NCBI RefSeq assembly: GCF_032118995.1
Contig: NC_092649.1
Coordinates: forward strand, 19,653,832-19,717,831
Origin: Asterias amurensis
Lineage: Eukaryota > Echinodermata > Asteroidea > Forcipulatida > Asteriidae
DNA length: 64,000 nt
Direction: 5' to 3'
This document shows, piece by piece, positions 23,231-34,900 of this stretch. The translations under genes were made by a program, and so were the position numbers. The notes under the pieces are model-generated. The model was not told the origin of the DNA. It saw only the letters and a list, made by a program, of their open reading frames with translations, and made no database searches. Position 1 is the first letter of the stretch. The number at the start of each line of letters is the position of its first letter.

Positions 23231-26200
23231 ATGACAAATGAAAAGGGAGACGTGGGTAGTTCAAGAAAACGACGAAAAGAATCTCAAAAATCTCCGCGAA
23301 GTACACATCCAAAGGACAAAGTTGCAGCGACAGAGCCTACCGTCAATAGTGCCGAATCACCGGCGGTGACTGCGCCCAGCGAGACACCACCAAACCCGGA
23401 GTCTAGGCGCAGCGCAAAGAAAGCGGCCAAACAAGAAAGGGTAAAGGAAATTGTGTTTTTGAAAACTGTTGCATTTAAGTGTATTATATCAATTAGTTGT
23501 TGACCTTATGTATTTGAAAAACAAAATTAATTTAAAAGTACAAAAATTGTGTTTTTACTTAGGTTAGGTACAGTCTTTTGTTATAAATTTAAAATAAAAG
23601 TTTGTGATTTATTAACTAGACGACAATAGCAATACAATACTTTTAGTCATTGTGAAGTTGGCTCGCTAGCTACAACCTTCTAATTGCCAGCCATGCAGCA
23701 TAACCACCATACCACGGTGACCACACAAGTGAGGCTAAGTCTTATGAATAAAAAACAGGGAATAAATTGATTTTTTTTTTACAACTAAAGTACATGTATA
23801 TGCTTATTTTTCCACTTCCCTTTTCTTTCAGGATTCAGAAACTGCTCAGCGTGGTTTTTTCTCAAACTGTTTCCACATTGGAAAGTATGTAGTTCTAGTA
23901 TTGGTCTTGCCTGCAATTCTCAACCATGCATCATTGTACAGAGAAGCAGCTGAATTAAAACCACAAGGTAAAAATAATGTACTTTCACTTTCATTCATGT
24001 ATAGGAATTATTAGGGGGCAATGTTTACAAACGATGATACACTTGATTCAATTATTTCATTCCACTCACTATACTGTTCATGGACAATTTAGTCAGCATT
24101 AGTAAACTATATGATATTGGGGGCTATAGGTAAAAGAACATTTGTCTATCAGAGGTGTTTTTAAATTAGCTAAATAAAGTTAATGGTCTGACATTTTGAC
24201 CCTAGCAGAATCTTTCTTGAAGGCCAATTGATAACACAACACCAAAACATGTATAAAACTGGTGTAACAAAAGCAGTAATGGAAGAGAGAGAGGGTGCAA
24301 AAAGTATACAGAAAAGTAGTTCTGATCATCAAAACCCTCTCTCCTCCTTCTGCAAGCTTTGGGAGGATGGAGGGTTCAGTTATCGCAACTTATGAAAAAA
24401 AGTAAAGCATGAAAACAACAAAGAAGGGGGCCGGTATATCCATATGAGTTTGGAAAAACAAATGACAGAATCAAAGGTGGAAAGAGAGACAAAAAGTAAT
24501 TAAGGGCCTAATTTTTTTAGTTCAGTTCAGTTCAGCTTAATTGGTGAACAGTACAGACTAAAATGGGGCTATCTGTGAAGAAAAAAAAAAGGCAAAAACA
24601 ACAAAATTGTTAGTTATTTCCTTCTAGACTATTAGCAATTTGTTACAAGGATGTTGTTTCAGAAAAATTAGCTATTACGCCATCATTTTGATTACATGTG
24701 TACCATTGTTTTTCTTCAGGTGAACTGTACGATGTTGGATGGAACCACAAGATGCTTTTACACTGCACTGGCACAGGCTCACCAACTGGTAAAAATTCTT
24801 AGTGTTGCTTCTCAAATGTTTTTGTTTGTTGGTTTGTTTGTTTGATGACTTTCCTCAACAAGGGCACTTGGTAGAGCTCCCACAAGGGAATATAAATGCC
24901 AAGATAGTAACAACCTACTCCTTGAACTACTGTCGGTCAAATCCTGGTCTTGACACTGTTGTCCTTGAGCAAGGCACTTAACCATAACGGCTTCGTAAAA
25001 AGTTGGGAAGGTAGTGTATTCTGCTTCTACCAACCAGGCTCCTAATGTGAAGGGTGTAACCCTGTTACAGCCCCAGGAGCACAATGCCCCTGATGACAGT
25101 TAACCAGGAGTACGTTTTAACAATCCCAACCAAAAACTGTTTCTGACGTCATAACCAAAACGGTAACCGAGCTCACAACTCGGTTATCGTTCAGTCTGAA
25201 CAGCAGAACCAACGATCAACAACCGAAACAGTTTTTGGTTGGGGTCGCCAAAACGCACTCCAGGGTCAACAGCCCAAATCAGTTAAGTATAGCCCTCACC
25301 TTGAAGTGGCCACCCGGCCTTGGGCGTTGGGCGATATCTCATAAAATTAAAGTAAAACCCCCAAACCCAGGCTTACTGATTTAGTTAGTGTCCAATGTAA
25401 ACTATTAGTATCTGAACATAATTAGTCCATCTTTGTGTATTTAGTTGTTCTTGATGCACCAACTGGTATGACGTCCGATGCTTGGTGTTTAATTCAGCCA
25501 AGGATCGCTAAATTTACTCGAGTAAGTAGAGAAAGTAGACCTCCATTCCTTTTAACAAACTGTTTTACGCAATATTGTTAAACTCGATGCCCTTGAAACT
25601 TTTACATTGAAAGGTAGAGTCATAGAGTGCCTTTTGCCCACAAAATGCTCGTTAATTATCAAGAAAGATACCATGCAAGTCTCATGTGAAAGTTGTACTG
25701 AATGCAGTGCCTCTTTGCTGAGATAAAAAAACAAAACAACTGTCACAGCAATTTCACAAGAACTTCACATCCATCCACGTTCAGCGAGGTGTGACAAGGA
25801 AGGGTCACCAATCCTCAGAAATCTGACAAACGATTCATGGATGAATCTTTTCTGAGATTAAAATGTTTTGGGGTGAAAAATTATCCAAACCATATTACTT
25901 TGAAGGGAATCCTCTTTCAAGATAGTTTATACTGCCAACAGCTGCAGTGCCTCTCACCAAGTAGGTTTGTATGGTCATCATTTTTTTTGGAGTAACTTAT
26001 TTACCAATCTATGGGTATGTTCAGACAACGTACTAAGTTAGACCCGAACCGGTTTAACTTTTACGAGCAGCAGGGGGTGATCGTAAAATTAAAACCCCTT
26101 TGCGTTCAGACAGCACTGAGTTAAACCCGATCCGGTTTATCTTGGGTTTTAAGAGGTCAAAGAAAAGGCGACCCCGTTACTCTAACATCCTGTTTATTGT

Positions 26201-29200
26201 CCTGTTCATTGGTAGTCACCGTGTGTTTACGTAATGATTACGGAGGTCAATGGGTCGCCTGTTGTGAGTTAAACCGGATGTGGTCTTTTTTATTCTGTCC
26301 ACACACAGTGTTAAAAGATAAACCCGAAGTGGTCTAAAGATAAACCCCCTCCCTGGACGGTTTATCTTTTGTGGGTTGAACTCAATTCGGACTAACTTTA
26401 GATCCGTTCAGACACACTGAGTTGAACTCGATCGAGTTGAACCATGAGTTAAACCAGATTTAGTACCGTGTCTGAACGCACCCTATGACCCTAAATTTAA
26501 GAGCTATCTTTTTCTAGTAACGTTTATTTTGAAGCTCAGTCCCACAACTAGATGATTAGTATTCTTACTTGAGAAGAGAGGGGTAAAGAGAGTGAAATTT
26601 GGTACATTGATGAATTATATTTTTCTATGTACAGGTTTGTTCTTATGATAGAGCTGGTCTGGGCTTCAGTGAGAGGACACCTGTGGTAAGATAATAAACA
26701 TGAAATGATCCAGTCTTGTTTGTAGGGGTAATTGATCCCGCCGCACCAAATTATTTACTCGCACACACTGCCTGCTCATAACCCCTGTTACAGGTTGATT
26801 AAATTTTGTCATTTATGGCACATTTTAATTAGCCCTGTGGCTGATAAAATCTTCGCACACACTCAGGTCAGGTAACCCACAAAAGAGGCATCAAATCAAA
26901 GATAAACTGGTCCCCTTGCATTCTTTTTGATCTTGTGACATGTCTAACTGTAAGCAGTTTATGTAAAACATACTTGCTCTTTTTTTAGGGGTGGGGGATC
27001 ACTTGCATTTTGACCCGACAACAATGAAAGTAATTATGGTTAGGATTTAACTGATTTTGTTCTTTGATTTGTCAAGAATTTTACTTCAGAATCCTACAGC
27101 GTTGTGAATGAAGAGAGAGGACAAGCTAGTACTGTGGAAAGGCAAGTTAACCATAAAGGGTTTCGATTTGAGTGTTTCCGGGTTTTTTTTATCATGAGTA
27201 TCTTTAAGTAAAGCTGCGCTTTTGGGTACCTGTGAGGGCAGAGATGGGTCTTGTGATTGATTTAGCTTGGAGTGTTACATATTTGGCAGCCTGTGCTGTA
27301 TACTCCCTAGGGAGCTGAGATGGTTTAAGGAATGAAATAGATGACCATGTGAACAGGGGAAATAATGTTGGAATAAAGTAAATTGAAACTTTGAATGTAT
27401 TTTTTTCAATAACCTCTGCTTGCTCAGAACATTATATACTTGTTATAAACATTTAGTTTACTATTTCTTTTTCATTGTTATTTTTTAACCTCCCCTGTTT
27501 TAGAATGGTTGAGGACCTGTATCACCTACTACAAGTAAGCAGTGATCAGCCTCAACCATTTATTATGGTGGGGTCTGAATTGGGGTCCATCAATGCAAGG
27601 TTCTTCACTCAGATGTATGAGCGGTAAGTCTAAGATGGAAACAAGGACTATTGTTACATCAAAAGAGTTGCTTACTGAAATGGCGTCCATGGTTTTCATG
27701 GTTTTCAGCATGAGTTCCCCATCTTGCCAGTTCAGGGTTAAATAATCTTTGGACACAACAAGAGTTACAGACAGTCCTTATCCAGAACCAAAATCTGTCC
27801 AGATATATGAACTTCTAGTGAACTTCTGATTGCTCTTTTTAAACGCTGTGATATGGTTTTACCATGAATAGCATACCAAAATGCTTAATAATAATAATAA
27901 TACTAATAATAACAAAACAGGGCTCGAGGAAAGATAAATAGTTTAGAATGTTTACCTATCATTAAGCCGAAGTAAATCTTAAAAGATTTTGACTTGTATT
28001 TTCGTCCTCTAAACCTATGTCTTTCGAGGTCCAACCTTTGCCAACTATACATACATTTTCGGAGATGTGTTATTAAATGCCAAAGGTGTTTGCACGGGTT
28101 TTGCGAAATTTGACAAACTCTCTATTAACCTTTCAATTAACTGAATTGAATTTTTCTTTGATACAGCGTTGTTTCCGACCTGGTACTAATCGATCCCCTT
28201 GCTGAAGGTATCTTTGAGATGGACAATGGAATATGGAGTAACTTTTGGTAAGTATAGATTCAAATCAAGTCTTTCTTGTAGGTCACTACCAATTAGCTAG
28301 TTTTTACGAGAGCTTTTGTGTATAGAGAAATTGAGAAGGAATCACACCTGATGGCAATCATGAGAGTAAACAGATTTCAATTGTTTAAATAAACATGGAC
28401 TTGAAAACTCTGTTGAAAAGGTTTGATACCTTTTGTAGATCAAGTTTTTGGCCATGTCATGGTCACTTACTTACTGTAAATGACAATGTATGTTATTTAT
28501 CTTAACTGTAGAAGTTTCAGCTTTATGTCATCAAGTTTTTGAGGGGAAAAAGTAAAAATCACAGAGCTTTGTTTTCAGGAGAGTTGCTTACATCTCACCG
28601 AGGCGTAAATTTTTTTTGCTAAATTGTTTTACTAATTTTTCTACAAACTACAGCACCTCAGCAAGTTTGTGTTTTCAAAAATGTTGACACTTTTCCACCT
28701 ACATGTATTAGGTTTGAGCACCTACTGCCTTCCTTCCAGTCTCTTCAGCTCTCTGCTGCGATTGGTCTATCACGCATTGCCTTATTGTTAGGTCTCATGG
28801 AACAGCCAATCACAGGCAACGTTATACCAGACACTGTAGTCATGAGACAGGTGAGATATTTTCATTTGATTCAACATTTGTACAATTTGTAAACGACGAC
28901 AAATTGACTAGAGTGGGACTCAAACCTGTGACTTCCATATTAATGTGCTTGTGCACTACCAACTGAGCTATCTAGCTATAATATTGGCGGTCTCCCTTTT
29001 CCTTTGTTTGGGGTGCCAATCAGAAGCCATACAACCTGTAACTGCTGTAAAGCCATGGATCACTCCCAACTTTACGTTACAACCCGGAAGCGGCAGCAGA
29101 GGGATCACCTTAAGGGCATGCAACTTTGTATTTCTGTGTTTTGGAAACACTTTTACAACGAGAAGTCCCCTCGACCCACTAAAGCTAAAGTAGTAGTTTT

Positions 29201-31114
29201 GGCCACTTTCCTACCTTCCGCCCAGGTAGTACTTAAAAAGCAGGACAGTTCTTTTCAGAACTGACAATTCTTTCAAATTCTGAAAATCTACTCCGTGGTA
29301 GTAGAATATAAAGCAAGACAAGTTCATAAAATAACATAATCTACTTTGCAAGTAGATACACACACAGTGCTACCGCAAACCAAATATAAAGTGTTTAATG
29401 TTGTTATTCTTTATTTTGTTTACAGAAATATTTACTGTGTCAGCCGCGTCATCTGAGTTCAGTTGTTGATGAGCATTATTTCATCAATCAGAGTTTAGCT
29501 CAATTAAGGTTAGTGATTCTGGTCTTTGGGTGGTCAGGTTGCTGTAGTGGTATCTTTCCTGGCCTTTCACCTCTTGGACCCTGGTTCAAATCCCGTCTGG
29601 GGTACTATGCGGATTGGGTTTTCAGTCCCCAACTGATTGCATGGATTTTTCTTGGAATAATTCTCTGGGGTTTTCCTCCCATTTCTAGAAAACGAAACTT
29701 CCTTGTCTTCTCTCCATGGGGTTCTTGGTTAGTACCATAGAGTTATATATAAGAACTAGATGGCGCACTGGCCTATAGTGTGCGCAGGCAGCCATTTTCT
29801 AAGTTGACAAAACAGCATCGCGTGAGCGTTCAACAAAAAAAACCTCAAACGTGTATTTCATATTCACTGCGCGTACAGAACGGCGCGCTTGTCATCTTTT
29901 GGTCCTGTCGCGTTTGTGCAAGCAGCATCACCAGTGCGCCCTCTAGTTCTTATATATAACTCTATGGTTAGTACAGTGATTAAGTTCGCTTTTCTGAGAA
30001 CCCTTGGCTTCACAACCGTAATTGTTGAAATTAATAAATAAAAATTGCTTATCGTACAATTGTGTCAAACCTCGATAAAAGTCAACACCTTTATTTCCCT
30101 TTTGTTTCATCAGAACTGCCTTCCTAGTGAAGCCATTCCCGAAGTCTGTATCAGTGACAGTTATTACTGGAAATTACTACGACGAGCAACTGCCAAGCTC
30201 TCTTAATAAGGTAAAACAATAGACATGAGGCCACTTGGCTGCCATACCGTCACTCTGTTCAGCACCATGCATTATGCTATATTTGTGTGCTATTTTTATT
30301 AGTAGAGTGGTAATATGGTGGACTACTGACTAAATATTTATGTAGATTGGTGCTTCTGATCAGCAGAGTGTGGGTGCGAGTCCCAGTCAGGGCACCTGTG
30401 TCCTTTAAGCAAGATACTTAACTGTAATTGCTTTGTCCTTTGGGTGGGACATTAAGCCATAGGTCCAATGCACTAGGATTGGTAGTGCATGTGAAAGAAC
30501 CCAGGTAGTACATGTAAAACTTGAACTTCATCTCTTGAAGGAGCACAGCAATTTCCCTTCGGTTAGGGACACCTCTATAAGGAACATGTAAATTTGGTTA
30601 CATTGGTTTCATTACAAGAACCTGGTGCACTTATCGAAAAGAGAAGGGTACGCCCCTGGTGTTCCTGGTTTGATTGGCAGCATATTGTGCCACAGCACCT
30701 TTCAAACCATTACATGGTGCTATGTAAAAGGGAATACATGTAGGTCTCATAGTCCCTGAGTGATGGATATATGTAAGAAGCCACTAAATATCATTGTTAT
30801 ACCGCCATCTTTATTTTGACAAATCAATGATAATTTAACATAGATCAACCTTTTTTCAAAAATCAATTTTTGAATCCTTTGTGCAGGTATGGGCCAAAGC
30901 CCAACAGAATCTGATGTCCAAAGCACACAAGGACGCTAAGCATATTCTGATCAACGGCGCTGATCATCACATGCTGTACCGTAATCCAAATGCCATCGTG
31001 GAACCGGTCCGTAAACTTGTCAAACAATGGAGGGCTCGGCATAATGGAACGCAAGAAACTAGTGACAGTCAGAACTCTGGTTCTAATGGGACTGTACGGA
31101 GTGAAAAGTCATGA
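23231..31114 (+). CDS. Membrane-anchored alpha/beta-hydrolase-fold protein, probably catalytically altered (12 exons)
   Basis: Exons: 23231-23440, 23832-23967, 24720-24788, 25445-25521, 26635-26685, 27077-27141, 27504-27623, 28167-28247, 28712-28850, 29426-29508, 30114-30210, 30887-31114. They total 1,356 nt and 451 residues with phases that join throughout. Residues 1-70 are basic and Ser/Pro-rich, without a signal peptide. A hydrophobic segment at about 89-104 looks like a single membrane anchor. The fold then begins: MLLHCTGTGSPTVVLDAPTG, VCSYDRAGLGFSERTP (typical of the strand after the oxyanion loop), VEDLYHLL, and the elbow PFIMVGSELGSINARFF. Canonical members read G-x-S-x-G at the elbow; here residues 226-230 are G-S-E-L-G, so Glu228 sits in the nucleophile position. 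The Asp of VLIDP (252) and the His of GADHHM (403) are present. The oxyanion HG motif is absent. Intron 6 has a GC donor. I recognise the fold, not a named family. Confidence 0.9.
24840..25360 (+). mobile_element. SINE-like repeat with a nested foldback element
   Basis: Contains CTTGAGCAAGGCACTTAACCAT and CAACCAGGCTCCTAATGTGA; the body is interrupted by the element at 25104-25263 and resumes with AACAGCCCAAATCAGTTAAG. The antisense relative is at 10260-10700. Confidence 0.6.
25104..25263. mobile_element. Foldback MITE with CCCAACCAAAAACTGTTTC arms
   Basis: Left CCAGGAGTACGTTTTAACAA... and right complement CTGGAGTGCGTTTTGGCGA... form inverted termini of about 39 bp containing CCCAACCAAAAACTGTTTC. 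Diverged relatives may lie at 51590-51850 and 62155-62250. Confidence 0.7.
26014..26486. mobile_element. Foldback element with GGGTATGTTCAGACA ends
   Basis: About 470 bp, left GGGTATGTTCAGACAACG against right CGTGTCTGAACGCACCC. It is internally made of repeated GAGTTAAACCCGATCCGG-like motifs in both orientations. In intron 4 of the hydrolase-like gene. Confidence 0.7.
27218..27375 (+). mobile_element. SINE body fragment (second tRNA-Leu-like subfamily)
   Basis: Matches the body at 16.9-17.05 kb: GGGTACCTGTGAGGGCAGAG, CTAGGGAGCTGAGATGG and GGAATAATGTTGGAA-like end. Confidence 0.7.
28905..29200 (-). mobile_element. SINE with Asn/Ile-like tRNA head, antisense
   Basis: On the minus strand: CTAGATAGCTCAGTTGGTAG (box A), then GTTTGAGTCCCACTC (box B). 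The body carries GGCATCCC-like and AACCGCGTTGT-type blocks shared with 40190-40320, 42640-42850 and 47028-47110. Confidence 0.7.
29205..29400 (+). repeat. Foldback/PLE-like repeat copy
   Basis: Contains GTTCTTTTCAGAACTGA, ATCTACTCCGTGGTAGTAGA and GTAGATACACACACAGTGC, matching the copies at 47.4 and 51.95 kb. In intron 9 of the hydrolase-like gene. Confidence 0.65.
29516..29974 (+). mobile_element. tRNA-Glu-like SINE, interrupted near its 3' end
   Basis: Head GGTTGCTGTAGTGGTATC (box A), anticodon-like loop CTTTCACC as in tRNA-Glu, box B GGTTCAAATCCCGTCTGG. The body ends CCATGGGGTTCTTGGTTAGTAC, where the element at 29736-29966 begins. Confidence 0.75.
29736..29966. mobile_element. hAT-like MITE with 8 bp target duplication
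   Basis: 231 bp with 31 bp inverted termini differing at one base (starting CATAGAGTTATATATAAGA). Flanked by identical GTTAGTAC at 29728-29735 and 29967-29974. The 8 bp duplication fits hAT-superfamily insertion; the superfamily call is inference. Confidence 0.88.
30355..30800 (+). mobile_element. tRNA-Leu-like SINE with internal expansion
   Basis: Starts CTTCTGATCAGCAGAGTGTG with box B-like GGTGCGAGTCCCAG and ends with ...GGATATATGTAAGAAGCCACT. About 110 bp extra between the AAAGAACCCAG and TGCACTTATCGAAAAGAG blocks is partly a duplication. Confidence 0.75.
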
Positions 31115-31167
31115 TAAACAACAAGTACTTGAAATATTTTACTGTTTTTTTATATTAGGTGTATGAC

Positions 31168-31291
31168 CAAGGTTAGTTTTCACAAAGAGTTAAGACTAGT
31201 CTTATTTCGACTTAGGACGATAGGACCAGCCGTACGTTTTTAATATCGCCTAGGACTAAGGCTAACTCGTGGTGAAATTACCCCCTGGGCC
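31168..31291. mobile_element. AGTTAGGACTAGTC palindromic MITE
   Basis: GTTTTCACAAAGAGTTAAGA to GTGGTGAAATTACCCCC, 3' of the hydrolase-like gene and probably inside its 3' UTR. Confidence 0.75.
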
Positions 31292-31460
31292 TGATTTCAT
31301 CAAGCTGTTAAGCAGAAAAAATGCTTGACCTGTTTCTTTGCTGAGCAAAAATTGAGTCAAGCACACCAGCCTCAACAATGCAAACTTAATGTAATTTTGG
31401 CTGGTGACCTGTTTCTGTTAAGCAATTCTTTCCTGGGCTTTATGAAATTGGGCCCTGTAC
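31285..31460. mobile_element. GGGCCCAATTTCATAAA-type MITE
   Basis: GGGCCTGATTTCATCAAGCT to AGGCTTTATGAAATTGGGCCC-like right end; abuts the preceding element. Confidence 0.65.
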
Positions 31461-31564
31461 AAACACAAGCATTTGAGCTGAAGAACTCTCTTATTCAAAT
31501 GACAGAGTTTAAATGTAAATTTAAAGGCTCATTAATTTTAAATGTAATGACAATGATGCCTTAA

Positions 31565-31902
31565 AGGGTGTATGTAACTTTTGTAGGACAAAAAACACAA
31601 TGTCCACAGATTTACAATAAACTTACAGAGTTTGAAGATAATGATAGTAGAAAGCTTCCCTGAAAATACTACGTGCTGAGGTGCTGTAGTTTTTGGGAAA
31701 TGAGTAAAACAATGTCATGAAAATAATTTTTGTCTCATGAGACGAAAATTATTTTAATCATTTACAAGCGTATTTTCATGACATTTTTTTACTCGGCACC
31801 TCAGTAAGTAATATTTAAAGGGAAGCTTTCCACTATCATTTTCTTCAAACCCTGTAAGTTTAATGTAAATCTATGGACATTTTGAAAAAGTACCCAAATC
31901 CT
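31565..31902. mobile_element. TTAA-flanked foldback element, third family
   Basis: TTAA at 31561-31564 and 31903-31906. Ends are AGGGTGTATGTAACTTTTG and, inverted, AGGATTTGGGTACTTTTTC. The centre CATGAAAATAATTTTTGTCTC / GAGACGAAAATTATTTT folds back. Related pieces are at 28.45-28.69, 38.64-38.88 and 63.60-63.80 kb. Confidence 0.75.
31616..31621 (+). terminator. Candidate poly(A) signal of the hydrolase-like gene
   Basis: AATAAA lies about 500 nt after the stop codon and is inside the TTAA-flanked foldback element at 31565-31902. If used, a transposon supplies the 3' end. No transcript evidence. Confidence 0.35.
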
Positions 31903-33157
31903 TTAATATTTACTTTTCTAAAATTTAAAGTTAGGGTTATAGATTCTTTTTTGTCAAAGTAATGCTGAATTTGTAATTGAAAAACTGTCAATAAATATAC
32001 AATAAAAGTTACGTGTAAAAGTTTCAGCAGAATACCCAGCAGAATACAGTGTACTGGTTTAGAAAACAGCAAACCACCGTCGAGGTATTGTTTATAAAGA
32101 ACTTCGAAACCCATATGCATTAAGCGAGGTGACAGCAGGCACCAACCGCATCTCTGGCTGCAGCATTCATTAACAGACTCCACGCCTTCATGGGAGTTTT
32201 GGAGATTCAAATTTGTCAAACTTTTATTGATTTCTAATCAACATGGCATTTCAGATGAAATGATTTCTCAGGATGCTTATTACCATCTTTACAAAAAGGC
32301 TTTTGGATAAAAAAAATACACCCATTCTGTTTGTGTTATTACCAAAGTATGATCCTATCTTTAAGATGTTAGAAATAGGTTCTTGAAGATCCATCTCTCT
32401 TGACAAATCGGGAAATAAGAATATCAGATGAGGATGAGGATGGGGGGGGGGGGTTGTTTCCAGGTATAAAGTAAAAACTCTAGTTACAAGCGGGTTACAA
32501 CAGTATTTTTCAAGACCAGTAATATTTGTAATGATAGATATTTTGACAAATTTTTAAAAAGAGAAACATATTGAACTAGAGATTGAGAGTTTGTGAACAA
32601 ACTCAAGGTGTTCGGTTTCCGGGAGTAAAAGCCTGGATTAAAAAACAAATATTACACCTTGCTTTGTTCTCAAGATTTGTAATAAATGATTCAAATTACA
32701 AAAACTGTCAAAACCACATGATTACGTCATCTAGTAAAAGTGTATGTTTGGTGACGTCATCGGTAATATTTGTTTTAAACCAGACCTTTGCCAGACTTGT
32801 ATGGTGTGATGGTAAAGCATCAAAGGATGTTTATTTCGACCTAAAAGACAATAAACCACGCCCTTTCAAATCATTTCACAGTCACTTCCCGTTTAAACAG
32901 GTCAAAAGGTCAACGAAAGTTCACCAACATATCCATTTCTGTCAAGTACGTAAAGCCCTTTCATATGATGTACAGATTGTCAAAATAGCTTATGTAGTTT
33001 AGGAAATATGAACTTAGGAAATATTGACTGACGACTGAAGAAAAGACTGTAAGGGGCATGTATGTTTTAACCGCCTTGAACGAAGACTATTCTTCATGAA
33101 GCTTTTTCGCGCTCTATTGATAATATTTTAAAAAAAAAAAAAGTAAAAAAAAAAAAC

Positions 33158-34865
33158 GTGGATCAAAAATAATGATTTTTTGAAATAATAATTTGAATTT
33201 TTATTACTCAAGAATTGATGACGTCATCATGACCTAACTAACACATTATTCCACTCCTAATGCATATCTAACTATGTGCGAAGTTTCAAGTTCATGCGAG
33301 TTTGGGAAGTGTGCTTTTGTTCGAGGACAAGGGACGAAGAGAAGAAGATGAAAATCTGGATTGTTTTATTGATTTGTTTGTACTAAAGTTTTGTTTAATC
33401 CGGCAGTTTATTTAGCAAGACCACTCCTAATTGCTTGGGCCTTATGCTTTAACCATTCTGTTTTCTTTGAATGTTTTGTATTGTAACATCCATGTCTGTG
33501 CATGGAGGTAGAAATAGATTAGTTTACGTAACGTCCTTTCCTACTAGAGAAAGTTTGAAAGGGCTTATGTTATTTCAGAGATTTTTTTTCTTCAAAATAT
33601 TTAACTCAAAATAACTTGGATAGTTGTTTTAACAAATAATCAAAACAATTGATGATTATGCTAAGTTCAAGAAGTAATAGATATCGTAATACTGACGTGA
33701 ATTCCGTGGGCCCAAAACGCCCTTCACCCGGGGGGAGTGGTCGATCGATGTAACGTCTCTATTCTTCTCGGTGTTTAACCAAAACATGACCAATGTTCGT
33801 CATTTTGTACTGTTGTTTTCTCAGATAATTAAAAGTCCCATGAATCACTGAAGTAGGTGGCCATCTCAGCGAAACTTCGTATTCAATTCCACATTGACCA
33901 CTAAGCCATCAGAAGGGTAACATTTGAACAATTTGACGCTGAAGATTGAAATGAAATCGTTTTCGCAGCGTTCTGCATAGCTATATAGCTCTATGCATAT
34001 CGCGCTATGGCACAGGGTACAACAAACTTGGCAGCATGCCACCAAATAAATTATGCCTAATACACTACACGTGTACGCCACAAGTGTTACGCACAACCAA
34101 TGGGGAAATTTCGTAGTTCTTTATACAAGAAATTGTGAACTTTCAAACTCGATTTTGAACCAGAAGACGAGCTCAAAATGGGATCACGTCTACGAGGCAT
34201 TTACGGAGTTTTTAACGAACTTTCCGATGATGTGTCGATTGTAACAACCCATCATGTAGATCAAAAGTTATGATTTTTTGAAATAATAAACTTTGAAAAT
34301 TCATAACTCAAGAATTGATGACGTCATCGTGACATAACTCAAACGGTTTCTTCTCCTTATACATATCTAACTATGTGTGAAGTTTCAACTTTATATGTGC
34401 TTGGGAAGTGTGATTTTTTTAGCGGACAATCGCCGCTAATAAGCAGAATGGACGATCACTGGAGCGTGCTCTGCTGCACCGCTAATACACGTGCAATGTT
34501 TATGCACATACCAATGGGGATTTACGTTGTTCTTTAGACGTGAATTTTGAAATTTTCAACCTCTCTTTTGAGCCGGAAGACAACATCAAAATGGGGTCAT
34601 GTCTGTGAGGCGTTTACGGAGTTTTCAATGACGATTCCGATGATGTTTCGATTGTAAAAATCCCTCATGTAGATCAAAAGTTATGATTTTTTGAATTAAT
34701 AAACTTTGAATATTCATAACTCAAGAATTGATGACGTCATCATGACGTAACTCACACGGTTTCTTCTCCTAATAAATATCTAACTATGTGTGAAGTTTCA
34801 AGTTCATACGATGTTTGAAAAGATGTTTTTGTAGGGGGACAAGGGACGTACAGAAGAAGAAGAAG

Positions 34866-34897
<32 letters not shown>

Positions 34898-34900
34898 TCA
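33158..34900 (+). repeat. Tandem repeat of about 415 bp, ~2.5 copies
   Basis: The block TCAAGAATTGATGACGTCAT followed by TATCTAACTATGTG recurs at about 33.21, 34.31 and 34.73 kb. The two right-hand copies also share CAATGGGGA...GGCATTTACGGAGTTTT. The last copy ends in a (GAA)n tract at 34853-34895. Confidence 0.85.

Noticed and set aside
27534..27541. A splice donor (CAA followed by GTAAGC) inside the hydrolase exon 7
   Set aside because: Using it would remove the nucleophile elbow, and the frame continues uninterrupted to a better donor at 27623.
32583..33002. 139-codon plus-strand open frame
   Set aside because: No recognisable domain and no splice-compatible neighbours; the composition looks like ordinary intergenic DNA.
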